Below, piece by piece: positions 1-8,539 of a DNA stretch of 64,000 bases. Origin of the DNA: Flagellimonas myxillae (GTDB lineage: Bacteria; Bacteroidota; Bacteroidia; Flavobacteriales; Flavobacteriaceae). Each line of letters starts with the position of its first letter. Position 1 is the stretch's first letter. Both the position numbers and the translations under genes were made by a program. The notes below the pieces were generated by a model. That model did no database searches. It was not told where the DNA came from and saw only the letters and a list, made by a program, of their open reading frames with translations. The DNA lies in assembly GCF_023502235.1 (NCBI RefSeq), contig NZ_JAMFLY010000003.1:248001-312000 (forward strand), written 5' to 3'.

Positions 1-95
1 GTTGCAGTGTGAATCAGATGACACTGAAGAGCGGAGTGGAAATGACCATAAAAAAGTATGCCCCGCAGATTGAGGAAGTTGTCAATGTGGGCTAG
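1..95 (+). CDS. NifU-like Fe-S scaffold protein, C-terminal fragment
   Basis: The first 95 bases read in frame from base 3 to a TAG at 93-95 and encode the end of a NifU C-terminal-domain protein (ending ...KKYAPQIEEVVNVG). The visible part starts at a cysteine followed by SVNQMTLKSG, which I recognise as the second cysteine and the following helix of the small NifU-family proteins of Flavobacteriia. In the family, two cysteines of a CxxC motif hold a labile Fe-S cluster for delivery to apoproteins. The start lies upstream of the window. The two downstream redox genes (reductase and ferredoxin) suit an Fe-S/electron-transfer cluster. Confidence 0.8.
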   Translation, partial: CSVNQMTLKSGVEMTIKKYAPQIEEVVNVG

Positions 96-165
96 CCTGA
101 CAGAAATCATATTTCGTTACTTTCCTAAACCCTAAGTTGCACGGATTTACAAACACCTTTACCGC

Positions 166-1224
166 ATGATTAAAACCGATATATTGATCATAGGGGCAGG
201 ACCTACGGGTCTTTTTACTGTTTTTGAAGCAGGCCTTTTGCAGTTAAAATGTCATTTGATCGACGCCCTTCCGCAACCTGGCGGACAATGTGCGGAGATA
301 TATCCCAAAAAACCGATTTACGATATTCCAGGCTTTCCCGAGGTATTGGCCGGGCAATTGGTGGACAATTTAATGGAGCAGATCAAGCCATTCCAACCAG
401 GATTCACCCTGGGAGAAAGAGCCGATACCATTGATAAACTGGAGGATGGAACATTTGTGGTGACCACTAACAAAGGAACCAAACACAACGCTCCTGTGGT
501 TGCCATAGCTGGGGGATTGGGAAGTTTTGAACCCCGAAAGCCGCAACTGGAAAACCTGTCCCGGTTTGAGGATAAGGGCATCGCTTATATCATCAAGGAA
601 CCCGAAATATATAGGGAAAAAAAGGTATTGATTGCCGGGGGAGGTGACTCGGCCTTGGATTGGTCCATTTTTTTGGCCGACGTGGCTTCTGAGGTTACCT
701 TGGTTCACAGAAGGAATGAATTTCGTGGAGCCTTGGATTCCGTAGAAAAAGTACAACAGTTAAAAAACCAGGGAAAAATCAATTTGATTACCCCCGCAGA
801 AGTGGTTGCTTTGCAAGGCAAGGAAAAATTGGAAAAGGTAATTGTTAGAAAAACCGATAATCCTGATGAAATTGACTTGGAAGTGGACAATTTTATTCCC
901 CTTTTTGGACTTTCCCCTAAATTGGGCCCGATTTCCGAATGGGGATTGGAGATTGAAAAAAATGCCATAAAGGTTGACAATACCTTGGATTATCAAACCA
1001 ATATTCCTGGGATTTATGCCATTGGCGATATCAATACCTACCCAGGAAAGTTAAAACTGATATTATGCGGTTTCCATGAGGCTACCCTGATGTGTCAGAG
1101 TGCATATCAAAGAATATTTCCAGATAAAAAGTATGTGATGAAATATACCACTGTTGGGGGAGTCACAGGATTTGATGGAAGCAAAAAAGAGGCACCAAAG
1201 GCCGTTGTAAAAAGTATCGAATAA
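166..1224 (+). CDS. Ferredoxin-NADP+ reductase, type 2 (thioredoxin-reductase-like)
   Basis: A 352-residue FAD/NAD(P) flavoprotein predicted to pass electrons between NADPH and a ferredoxin in the cytoplasm. An N-terminal FAD-binding GAGPTG motif lies at residues 10-15, PGGQC at 38-42, a second nucleotide-binding GGGDSA at 158-163, and the C-terminal FAD motif AIGD near 288. No CxxC redox pair follows the second Rossmann motif, which separates it from true thioredoxin reductases and fits the bacterial type 2 FNR family, as does the length. The likely partner is the 2Fe-2S ferredoxin at 1657, separated from it by one small inserted gene. The first ATG, 70 bases after the NifU stop, is used. 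Confidence 0.88.
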   Translation: MIKTDILIIGAGPTGLFTVFEAGLLQLKCHLIDALPQPGGQCAEIYPKKPIYDIPGFPEVLAGQLVDNLMEQIKPFQPGFTLGERADTIDKLEDGTFVVTTNKGTKHNAPVVAIAGGLGSFEPRKPQLENLSRFEDKGIAYIIKEPEIYREKKVLIAGGGDSALDWSIFLADVASEVTLVHRRNEFRGALDSVEKVQQLKNQGKINLITPAEVVALQGKEKLEKVIVRKTDNPDEIDLEVDNFIPLFGLSPKLGPISEWGLEIEKNAIKVDNTLDYQTNIPGIYAIGDINTYPGKLKLILCGFHEATLMCQSAYQRIFPDKKYVMKYTTVGGVTGFDGSKKEAPKAVVKSIE

Positions 1225-1265
1225 TATCTTAAGTTGAATGGTGGGCTAGAGAAATAGTGTGAGAG

Positions 1266-1613
1266 ATGACGGTTCAGCGTTTTGAAGATTTGAAGGTGTG
1301 GCAAAAGTCCCAAGATTTGGCAATCAAAGTTTACAAGGCATTTTCCAAGATAAAAGATTTGGGTTTCAAGAGTCAGATTACGAAGGCATCGATTTCTATT
1401 TCTAACAATATTGCTGAAGGATTTGATAGAAGTAGTAATGCGGATTTCAAAAGATTTCTTTACTTCGCTCTGGGTTCCAATAGTGAGGTGAGATCCATGT
1501 TGTATTTGTCAAGAAGACTGGAATATACCGACAAAGACGAATCAAATGAACTTATAAAGGTCACAAATGAGGTTTCAAAGATGCTGTATGCCTTTATCAA
1601 GTCGATGAAATGA
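1266..1613 (+). CDS. Four helix bundle protein (23S rRNA intervening-sequence family)
   Basis: A 115-residue helical protein with the hallmarks of the four-helix-bundle family first seen in 23S rRNA intervening sequences: an N-terminal FEDLKVWQKSQDLA, a central SISNNIAEGFDR, and FLYFALGSNSEVRS. The length is normal for the family and the frame is intact. The molecular role of the family is unknown. Here it sits between the ferredoxin reductase and its ferredoxin and is followed by a low-complexity stretch (1614-1656, repeated ACTAAT/TCACT words), which suggests a later insertion into the cluster. ATG 1266 is the only sensible start. Confidence 0.85.
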   Translation: MTVQRFEDLKVWQKSQDLAIKVYKAFSKIKDLGFKSQITKASISISNNIAEGFDRSSNADFKRFLYFALGSNSEVRSMLYLSRRLEYTDKDESNELIKVTNEVSKMLYAFIKSMK

Positions 1614-1656
1614 TCCACTACCTCACTAATAACTCGATTACTAATTCACTGATTAC

Positions 1657-1989
1657 ATGTCCGACGTAAAGATTAAGATTACCGATAGAGAAGGCGTATT
1701 GCATGAAGTAGACGCCCCTACCGATATGAACATGAACCTTATGGAGGTAGTTCGCTCCTACGAACTTGCCCCGGAAGGTACCATAGGAATATGTGGTGGA
1801 ATGGCCATGTGCGCCTCCTGCCAGTGCTATGTGAAATCGGAACATGAGCTCCCCGAAAAATCAGACGACGAGGAGGCCATGTTGGCTGAAGCTTTTTTTG
1901 TTGAAGATAACAGCAGATTGGGATGTCAAATCCATATCACCCCCGACTTGGAAGGCTTGGAAGTAGAGCTTGCCCCAGAGGAAGGATAG
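1657..1989 (+). CDS. 2Fe-2S ferredoxin, adrenodoxin type
   Basis: A 110-residue soluble ferredoxin. The cluster ligands are visible as C46-X5-C52-X2-C55 and C90, the adrenodoxin/Isc-type spacing; an extra Cys57 follows the third ligand. The acidic surface and the C-terminal LEVELAPEEG tail fit an electron carrier that docks with basic partners. It is the probable partner of the reductase at 166-1224. It may serve Fe-S cluster assembly, given the NifU-like gene upstream, or an oxygenase/P450 elsewhere; the sequence does not decide between these. Confidence 0.9.
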   Translation: MSDVKIKITDREGVLHEVDAPTDMNMNLMEVVRSYELAPEGTIGICGGMAMCASCQCYVKSEHELPEKSDDEEAMLAEAFFVEDNSRLGCQIHITPDLEGLEVELAPEEG

Positions 1990-2083
1990 CCTTTTTGCTT
2001 TGTGGATTTCTGAATGTCTTCCCGCATTTCTGAATACAGTCTTGTTTCTAAAAGCGTAGCGGTCTAGTGTCTAAAATCTTATT

Positions 2084-3820
2084 TCAAATTCTGGCTTGAT
2101 AGGTAAAGAGGTTGTAATACCTTCCTTCGGAAGCAATGAGCTCGTCGTGAGTGCCCTGTTCCATAATATGCCCATTTTCGATAACCAATATCTGATCAGC
2201 TTTCCGGATGGTGCTAAGTCGGTGGGCAATCACAAAGGTGGTTCTTCCCTTGGTCAGTTCCGCCAAACTTTTTTGGATCAAAGCTTCAGACTCTGTATCC
2301 AAACTTGAAGTGGCCTCATCCAGGATCAATATTCTGGGGTCGGCCAGTACGGCCCTGGCAATGGCGATTCTTTGTCGCTGACCTCCTGAAAGTTTTACCC
2401 CGCGTTCCCCGATCAGTGTATCCAATCCTTCATCGAAACGGTCCGTGAACTCATCCACATAAGCTGCTTTAATAGCCTGGAATAGTTGTTCTTCCGAAGC
2501 ATCGGGGCGGGGAAATAAAATGTTCTCCCGAATGGTGCCTTCAAACAAAAAGTCATCTTGGAGCACAACTCCCAAGTGTTGCCTAAAACTTTGTAAATCC
2601 ACCTTGGACAAATCTTTTCCATCAATGGTAATCGTTCCCGAATCGGGATTTAAGAAACTGGCCGCCAATCCTGCTATGGTGGACTTTCCAGACCCCGAAC
2701 TGCCCACAAGGGCTATGACCTGTCCAGGCTTCACTTCAAAATTGATATGGTGCAAAACTTCCTTATCCTCTTCATAGGAAAAGGACACGTCAACAAAGTT
2801 CATATGTCCAACAATGGAATCCAGTTCTATGGTCCGTTCCCCAATTTCAGACTCCTCGTCCGTGTTCATGAGTTCCTCGGTACGATCCAATCCCGCCAAA
2901 GCTTCGGTCAGCTGGCTACCAATATTGCTCATCTGTACAATTGGTGCGATCATCAAGCCAAGAAGTACCGTAAACTCCACAAATTCACCTATCGTTAGGG
3001 TATCGTGTATGATCTTATATCCTCCAAAACCCATGACACTAGTGGTGGCAATGCCCAATAAAAAGGTGGAAGAACTGGTCATAAAGGCTGTTGTGGTCAA
3101 GCTTTTTTTTACGTTTTGATACAATTTGTCCACCCCTTCTTCGAAGACTGCCTGCTCCTGACGCTCTGCATTAAATCCTTTAATGACCCGAATGCCACCC
3201 AAAGTTTCGGTAAGTCTCCCCTTTACCTCCGCATTGAGTTTTCCGCGGTCCCTAAAAATGGGACGTATGATCTTGAATGCCTTTAAAGCGATTACCGCAA
3301 AAATGATTAGAGGAATAAATGTAAACAGGGTCATGTGAACATCAATGTCCAGTAAGAGAATCAGGGAAACCACGGCGGTTATAACGCCGCCGACCAATTG
3401 TACCAATCCAGTTCCAACCAAGTTTCGTACCCCTTCCACATCAGACATAATTCGGGAGACCAATGCACCCGATTTGGTATTGTCGAAAAACCGGATGGGC
3501 AGGGATAGGACTTTTTTTTGCACTTGGGCACGAAGTTCACTGATCAGGTATTGGGCTTGGACGCTCAAGATACGGGTCAATAAAAAGGAAGTGACCGATT
3601 GCACAAAAATGGCCAGCATTACCCCGGCCACAAGGTATTTGAGCATGCTAAGGTCTTTGTTCACAATCACATCATCTATTAGGTATTTAGATGCAATAGG
3701 TGCCACAAAACTTGCCGCTTTGCTGATGGCAATGAGTATCAATCCTATAAAAACCAAGTTGCGTTTGGGCCAAATAATGGTCTTGAACGCTGTTAGGATA
3801 CTTACTTTCTTTTCCGACAT
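2084..3820 (-). CDS. ABC exporter half-transporter (MsbA/lipid or multidrug type)
   Basis: A 578-residue fused permease-ATPase. About six transmembrane helices occupy residues 20-305, followed by a complete nucleotide-binding domain: Walker A GSSGSGKST at 373-381, signature LSGGQ at 477-481, Walker B ILILDE at 497-502 and the switch histidine H533. Such half-transporters dimerise in the inner membrane and export lipids, peptides or drugs; the substrate cannot be told from sequence. It stands alone, convergent with the ferredoxin gene and divergent from the TPM-protein gene. The start ATG at 3820 lies directly before the first cytoplasmic helix. Confidence 0.9.
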   Translation of the reverse strand: MSEKKVSILTAFKTIIWPKRNLVFIGLILIAISKAASFVAPIASKYLIDDVIVNKDLSMLKYLVAGVMLAIFVQSVTSFLLTRILSVQAQYLISELRAQVQKKVLSLPIRFFDNTKSGALVSRIMSDVEGVRNLVGTGLVQLVGGVITAVVSLILLLDIDVHMTLFTFIPLIIFAVIALKAFKIIRPIFRDRGKLNAEVKGRLTETLGGIRVIKGFNAERQEQAVFEEGVDKLYQNVKKSLTTTAFMTSSSTFLLGIATTSVMGFGGYKIIHDTLTIGEFVEFTVLLGLMIAPIVQMSNIGSQLTEALAGLDRTEELMNTDEESEIGERTIELDSIVGHMNFVDVSFSYEEDKEVLHHINFEVKPGQVIALVGSSGSGKSTIAGLAASFLNPDSGTITIDGKDLSKVDLQSFRQHLGVVLQDDFLFEGTIRENILFPRPDASEEQLFQAIKAAYVDEFTDRFDEGLDTLIGERGVKLSGGQRQRIAIARAVLADPRILILDEATSSLDTESEALIQKSLAELTKGRTTFVIAHRLSTIRKADQILVIENGHIMEQGTHDELIASEGRYYNLFTYQARI

Positions 3821-3948
3821 TTCAAAAATTAAGGAAGATGCAAGTTAATTGAATTTCGAGGAGCATTTTATAGTGTTTAAAAAGAATTAACGAAGATGGA
3901 CATAACCGCTTAACAAATAGTATATTTAGAGGTCTTCAGATTTGAGAT

Positions 3949-5004
3949 ATGCCGTTTAAACAGTTGTCCATCTTTTTTTCTTTCTTATTCTCCTTTGGAA
4001 TCTCGGCGCAGCAAGATTATTTGGTATTGAATCAAATTGTTACGGACAATGCAGAAATTTTCAGTCCGCAGGAATTGGAAGGCCTTCGAACCAAGCTTAC
4101 GGAATTTGAGTCACAGACCACAAATCAATTGGTGGTGCTCACAATTGAGCAATTGGGTTCAGAAACCATAGAACAATACGCTTATGGAACCTTCAATAAA
4201 AATGGCTTGGGCCAAAAGGACAAGGACAATGGAATTTTGATTCTTTTCGCCAAAAGCGACAGAGAGGTCCGTATTGAGGTGGGCTATGGGCTTGAACCCT
4301 ATATTACGGATGCCGTAGCTTCCCGGATTATTCGAAATACCATGATTCCCGAATTCAAGGAGGGAAACTATTTTGGCGGAATTGACCGGGCCACCGATCA
4401 GATCATTACTTTTTTGACCGAACCGGAAGCACTTGAGGAGTTTAAGCAAGAAATAGAGGAGGAAGGGAGTATGAATGGATGGGTAAAGCTGTTCATGGCA
4501 TTGTTTCTCTCGATTTTTGTTGCGGCCGGTGGGTTCATGTTCTTTAAGACCTATGCCAGTCTTGTGGAAATGTTCCGAGGAATGCTGATTGGTAAATTGG
4601 GACTGCTTCAAGGCATATTTATGGTGGGCTTTGGGATGATCCCTACCTTTTTTTCCTTGGTGTTTGTTGGCATGCCACTTTTTTTTGCCACCATGATTTT
4701 CAATTTCGGAATCCATTGGGATGATGCGGAAAATTTGTTTGAGGATTTTTCATGGATCTACTGGGCGATAGGAGGTTTTTTCCTGCTCACTTTTGCGTTG
4801 GCGGTTTTAAAGATTTTGATCAAAGGCAAAGAGGATTTTAAGCTTTCCCTATATAAGAACGACAAAACCTATATGAGGAAGACATTTTCCTCGTCAGGCA
4901 CCCACTCCATGGGTTCCAGTTCCGGGTCTTTTGGTGGTAGTTCCAGCAGTTTTTCCGGAGGTGGCGGAAGTTCCGGGGGCGGTGGGGCCAGTGGAAGTTG
5001 GTAA
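3949..5004 (+). CDS. TPM-domain membrane protein (YgcG family)
   Basis: A 351-residue protein with a signal peptide (residues 1-20, cleaved near ISA-Q), a TPM domain at about 30-155 containing LVVLTIEQLG and the family motif NGILILFAKSDREVRIEVGYGLE, then three to four hydrophobic helices (about 178-205, 220-255, 268-292) and a Ser/Gly-rich tail (about 315-351). TPM domains have been linked to photosystem repair, phosphatase activity and membrane-protein quality control; the role in Bacteroidota is not settled. The order signal-TPM-membrane-Gly/Ser tail is that of YgcG proteins. It is followed closely by the acylase lipoprotein gene. Confidence 0.85.
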   Translation: MPFKQLSIFFSFLFSFGISAQQDYLVLNQIVTDNAEIFSPQELEGLRTKLTEFESQTTNQLVVLTIEQLGSETIEQYAYGTFNKNGLGQKDKDNGILILFAKSDREVRIEVGYGLEPYITDAVASRIIRNTMIPEFKEGNYFGGIDRATDQIITFLTEPEALEEFKQEIEEEGSMNGWVKLFMALFLSIFVAAGGFMFFKTYASLVEMFRGMLIGKLGLLQGIFMVGFGMIPTFFSLVFVGMPLFFATMIFNFGIHWDDAENLFEDFSWIYWAIGGFFLLTFALAVLKILIKGKEDFKLSLYKNDKTYMRKTFSSSGTHSMGSSSGSFGGSSSSFSGGGGSSGGGGASGSW

Positions 5005-5045
5005 GACGATTGGTAAAACAAATTTTTCAGGTGAAATACATAGAT

Positions 5046-7211
5046 ATGAGAATACTAGTATTGGGTTGGGTACTATTGCTGGTTTCCTGCGGACAACAAC
5101 CCTCAGATGTTGAAAGATGGGAGGCACAGGCCGAAAATGTCATCATAATTCGGGATGATTTTGGGGTTCCACATATTTACGGAAAAACGGACGCTGACGC
5201 TGTGTTTGGCTTGTTGTATGCCCAATGTGAGGATGATTTTAACCGAGTGGAACAAAACTATATCTGGGCCACAGGGCGGTTGGCGGAAGTTGAGGGCGAG
5301 ATAGCATTATACAGTGATCTCCGAGCCAGATTGTTTATGACCAAGGAAGAGGCCATTGAGAATTATGAAAAGAGCCCTGAATGGCTCAAAGTCTTATGCA
5401 ATGCCTTTGCCGATGGAATCAATTATTATTTACATTCCCACCCGAAGGTAAAACCAAGATTGATCAAGCATTTTGAACCTTGGATGCCCATGTATTTTAG
5501 TGAAGGAAGTATAGGTGGGGATATTGAGCGTATCTCCATTCAAAAAATAAAGGCCTTCTACGAAAGTGGGATGGAACTTCCGGAAATGGAGCAACTTCAA
5601 CTTGAAAAAAAGAAAGAAATGGCTGAACCCCAAGGCTCCAATGGAATTGCCATTTCAGGAGAGTTGACGGAATCTGGAAATGCAATGTTGTTGATCAATC
5701 CGCATACGTCCTTCTATTTTCGGGGAGAAGTGCATGTGGTGAGCGAGGAAGGTCTCAATGCCTATGGTGCGGTAACCTGGGGACAGTTTTTTGTCTATCA
5801 AGGCTTCAATGAAAAAACAGGATGGATGCATACCTCTACCTACACCGATGTGATGGACGAATTTAAGGAAACCATTGTCGAAAATGATGGAAATCTGTTT
5901 TATCAGTATGGAGAGGAACTACGCCCCGTTGAAAAAAAGGAAGTTACCCTAAAGTATAAGGAAGGTAACCGATTGCGGGAAAAAACTTTTCCGATGTACC
6001 ACACCCACCACGGACCAATTACCCATGCCGTAGATGGTCATTGGACAGCTTCTGCCATGATGTGGGAGCCGGTAAAGGCCATGGAACAGTCCTATATCAG
6101 AACCAAGCAGGACGGATATAAAGGTTTTAGGGAAATGATGGATATCCGAACCAATTCTTCCAACAATACCGTTTATGCAGATGCCGAGGGCAATATTGCC
6201 TATTTCCATGGAAATTTTATTCCAAAACGGGACACCATTTTCGACTTTACCCTCCCCGTGGATGGGAGCAATCCGAAAACAGATTGGAAAGGACTGCATC
6301 CTGTGGATGAGAACATTTTGATTCTTAATCCGAATAATGGATGGGTTCAAAATTGCAATTCTACTCCGTACACCGCTGCTTTGGAAAACAGTCCAAAACG
6401 AGGAGATTATCCCAAATACATGTCCCGGGACCAAGAAAATTTTAGGGGCGTTCACGCTATTGATTTGCTGACAGGACGAGATGGGTACACCCTGGACAAC
6501 TTGATTGAGCTTGCCCATGACTCTTACCTTCCTGCTTTTGAAGCGCTGATTCCAGGATTGATCAAGGCTTATGACTCCAATCCAACCTCAGAATTGAGGG
6601 AACCTATCGATGCACTTAGAAGTTGGGATTTTAGGACTTCTAAAGAATCCGTGGCGATGACCCTAGCACATTATTATGGGACCATTAGTTATCAGAAAGC
6701 CAAAAGGCCCGAGGGAAAATATCCAATGCTTTGGGTGCAATATTGGGGGAGTGCTTCCCCGGATTCTGAAAAATTACAGCTGTTTAAAGAGACTGTGGAA
6801 TGGCTTCAAGCCGATTTTGGCACATGGCAAATACCTTGGGGAGAGGTAAATCGCTACCAGCGGCTGAACGGGGATATCCGACAAGCTTTTGATGATACCA
6901 AACCCAGTATTCCCATTGGTTTTGCAAGTGGCCGGTGGGGAGCATTAGCGGCCTACGGTGCCCGATATGATAACGATACCAAAAAAATCTATGGAACAAG
7001 AGGGAATAGTTTTGTGGCGGTTGTGGAGTTTGGCGAAAAGGTAAAGGCCAAGACCATGTTGGCCGGGGGGCAAAGCGGCGACCCAGATTCCCCTTTCTTT
7101 AATGATCAAGCTAGGCGATATGCAGATATGCGATTTAAGGATGCCGCCTATTACAAAGAAGATGTGCTAAAGCGGGCAGTGGGTACCTATAAACCTGGTG
7201 AAAAACACTAA
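5046..7211 (+). CDS. Penicillin-acylase-family N-terminal-nucleophile hydrolase, lipoprotein
   Basis: A 721-residue Ntn hydrolase of the S45 penicillin/AHL/aculeacin acylase family, predicted to cleave an amide-linked acyl chain outside the inner membrane. I place the start at ATG 5046 rather than the longer reading from 4998, because it gives a clean lipoprotein signal (MRILVLGWVLLLVSC, lipid cysteine at residue 15). The autoproteolytic site is visible as G197-S198-N199; Ser198 would become the N-terminal nucleophile of the beta chain. An early family motif, RDDFGVPHIYG, is at residues 36-46. The substrate is unknown; acyl-homoserine lactones, acylated lipopeptides and peptidoglycan-derived amides are all possible. 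The gene starts 41 bases after the TPM-protein gene and may be co-transcribed with it. Confidence 0.85.
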   Translation: MRILVLGWVLLLVSCGQQPSDVERWEAQAENVIIIRDDFGVPHIYGKTDADAVFGLLYAQCEDDFNRVEQNYIWATGRLAEVEGEIALYSDLRARLFMTKEEAIENYEKSPEWLKVLCNAFADGINYYLHSHPKVKPRLIKHFEPWMPMYFSEGSIGGDIERISIQKIKAFYESGMELPEMEQLQLEKKKEMAEPQGSNGIAISGELTESGNAMLLINPHTSFYFRGEVHVVSEEGLNAYGAVTWGQFFVYQGFNEKTGWMHTSTYTDVMDEFKETIVENDGNLFYQYGEELRPVEKKEVTLKYKEGNRLREKTFPMYHTHHGPITHAVDGHWTASAMMWEPVKAMEQSYIRTKQDGYKGFREMMDIRTNSSNNTVYADAEGNIAYFHGNFIPKRDTIFDFTLPVDGSNPKTDWKGLHPVDENILILNPNNGWVQNCNSTPYTAALENSPKRGDYPKYMSRDQENFRGVHAIDLLTGRDGYTLDNLIELAHDSYLPAFEALIPGLIKAYDSNPTSELREPIDALRSWDFRTSKESVAMTLAHYYGTISYQKAKRPEGKYPMLWVQYWGSASPDSEKLQLFKETVEWLQADFGTWQIPWGEVNRYQRLNGDIRQAFDDTKPSIPIGFASGRWGALAAYGARYDNDTKKIYGTRGNSFVAVVEFGEKVKAKTMLAGGQSGDPDSPFFNDQARRYADMRFKDAAYYKEDVLKRAVGTYKPGEKH

Positions 7212-7263
7212 TTTGGATAAACGACCAAAGAACCAAGAACAAAGAGCCAAGATTTCACGGGGA

Positions 7264-7557
7264 CATTTTCAATTTTGACTTTTCAATTTTCAATTAAAAG
7301 CTCCCTTTACCTTTCACCCTTCTAACTGGAATATTGGATAATTCGATTGCTGGATTGTTGGGGTGATCAGGAACCCATGAATCAGCATCCCCATTTTCAA
7401 TTTTGACTTTTCAATTTTCAATTAAAGGCTCCCTTTACCTTTCATCCTTCTAGCTGGAATCTTGGATAATTCGATTGTTGGATTGTTGGAGTGATCAGGA
7501 ACCCACGAATTAGCATCCCCATTTTCAATTTTGACTTTTCAATTTTCAATTAAAAGC
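7264..7557. repeat. 128-base tandem repeat, about 2.3 copies
   Basis: The 421 bases between the acylase and the next gene hold no credible ORF. They are mostly a tandem repeat: the word CATTTTCAATTTTGACTTTT starts at 7264, 7392 and 7520, a period of exactly 128 bases. The remainder of each unit (about CTCCCTTTACCTTTCA through GGAACCCA) is also conserved between units one and two with a few substitutions. The third copy stops after about 38 bases. Within each unit the word TTTTCAATTTT or TTTTCAATT recurs. Just before the array, 7220-7254 is an A-rich run with repeated CCAA/CAAAGA words. The function is unknown; the length, period and lack of unique spacers rule out CRISPR. Confidence 0.9.
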
Positions 7558-7633
7558 ATCAATAGCATATTAGCCAAAAACCGAACGTAAATTCATTTGA
7601 GTTTGAACTTGAAACTTGAGTTTGAACGTAAAC

Positions 7634-8275
7634 TCACTCCGCTTCTTTGATAACAATAAGACTGGCCACGGACCCTGTAGAAAGGTTCCAACGATTGTTG
7701 TGAATGACTTGGCCTTTTTCATCGGCAACCACAACTTGGGCGGTATTGGGCCCCGAAGAACCTTGGTTGAGGGCAATAAAGTCCAATCGGTTAAACCCTT
7801 GGACCAAATCGACATTGACACCCTTGAAGGTGCCGGAGAGTAGCAAATTAAACTCTACCACTTCCCCATTCAATAAGATTTTAACCCGGTCGCCATCAAC
7901 ATATTCATGGTCCCGGCAAACTATGCCCACAAACTTGGCCTTGGTTTTTATATCCCCTAAATATTGGTCTCCAAAGTGTTTATTGGAACTCTTTTTCTCT
8001 TTTTCACCCACTTTGGGGTCAATCTTGAGACCATATCCAGCTTGAACCAATTCACGATCAGGCAGCATTTTAACGCCTGGCTTTTCGTTTTTGGAGGTCA
8101 AATTTTCGTCTAAAACGGAAGGGATTCGTAGTGAAGTCCCCTGATTACTCGGAAGAATGTCCAAGTTATTACGCTCCCCAATTTTAAGGGGTTTGGTCGT
8201 AGGAATATCACCTTGGGCATTTGCGACAAACAGCCCAAAGACAAAAAGAGAAAAGAAAAAAACCAATTTTTTCAT
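7634..8275 (-). CDS. Secreted protein of unknown function
   Basis: A 213-residue protein with a standard Sec signal peptide (MKKLVFFFSLFVFGLFVANA, cleavage after residue 20). The start is taken at ATG 8275, where the signal begins, not at the upstream alternative start. The mature part has a Lys/Glu-rich middle (GEKEKKSS) and a C-terminal half (about residues 110-210) that looks like a small beta-sandwich with the phrases VKILLNGEVVEFNL and GFNRLDFIALNQGSSGPNT. I do not recognise a named family. It is probably periplasmic or surface-located. It stands alone between the tandem repeat and a divergently transcribed PLP-enzyme gene. Confidence 0.75.
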   Translation of the reverse strand: MKKLVFFFSLFVFGLFVANAQGDIPTTKPLKIGERNNLDILPSNQGTSLRIPSVLDENLTSKNEKPGVKMLPDRELVQAGYGLKIDPKVGEKEKKSSNKHFGDQYLGDIKTKAKFVGIVCRDHEYVDGDRVKILLNGEVVEFNLLLSGTFKGVNVDLVQGFNRLDFIALNQGSSGPNTAQVVVADEKGQVIHNNRWNLSTGSVASLIVIKEAE

Positions 8276-8539
8276 AGCAACTTGGTCGATAACTTTTTTT
8301 AAAGTTAACAAATACCCTGCCATCCACCTGATAAAGAGACGTTAAATCGTTAAATGGTTGCTTCTTTCCTTTATCTAAATCTTCCTTAAATAATTCTAAT
8401 AAATGATTTTAAATCCTAAAATGAAACTAAATTACCGTTAGTCTTGTAATGGCGACCTCCAAGCGCTTTCTTTTTGAAGCTTAAAAATCGTAAATTCATT
8501 CACCAACAGGGATTTACGAGAATTTTTTAACCCGATACC

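Noticed and set aside
3345-3848. 167-residue plus-strand reading opposite the ABC exporter
   Set aside because: It lies wholly antisense to a strongly conserved gene and has no recognisable protein features.
4159-4716. 185-residue minus-strand reading in the TPM gene
   Set aside because: Composition is His/Lys/Asn-rich without motifs, as expected for the antisense of a hydrophobic coding region.
7264-7557. Possible CRISPR array
   Set aside because: The period is 128 bases and whole units are repeated; there are no short repeats with unique spacers and no cas genes.
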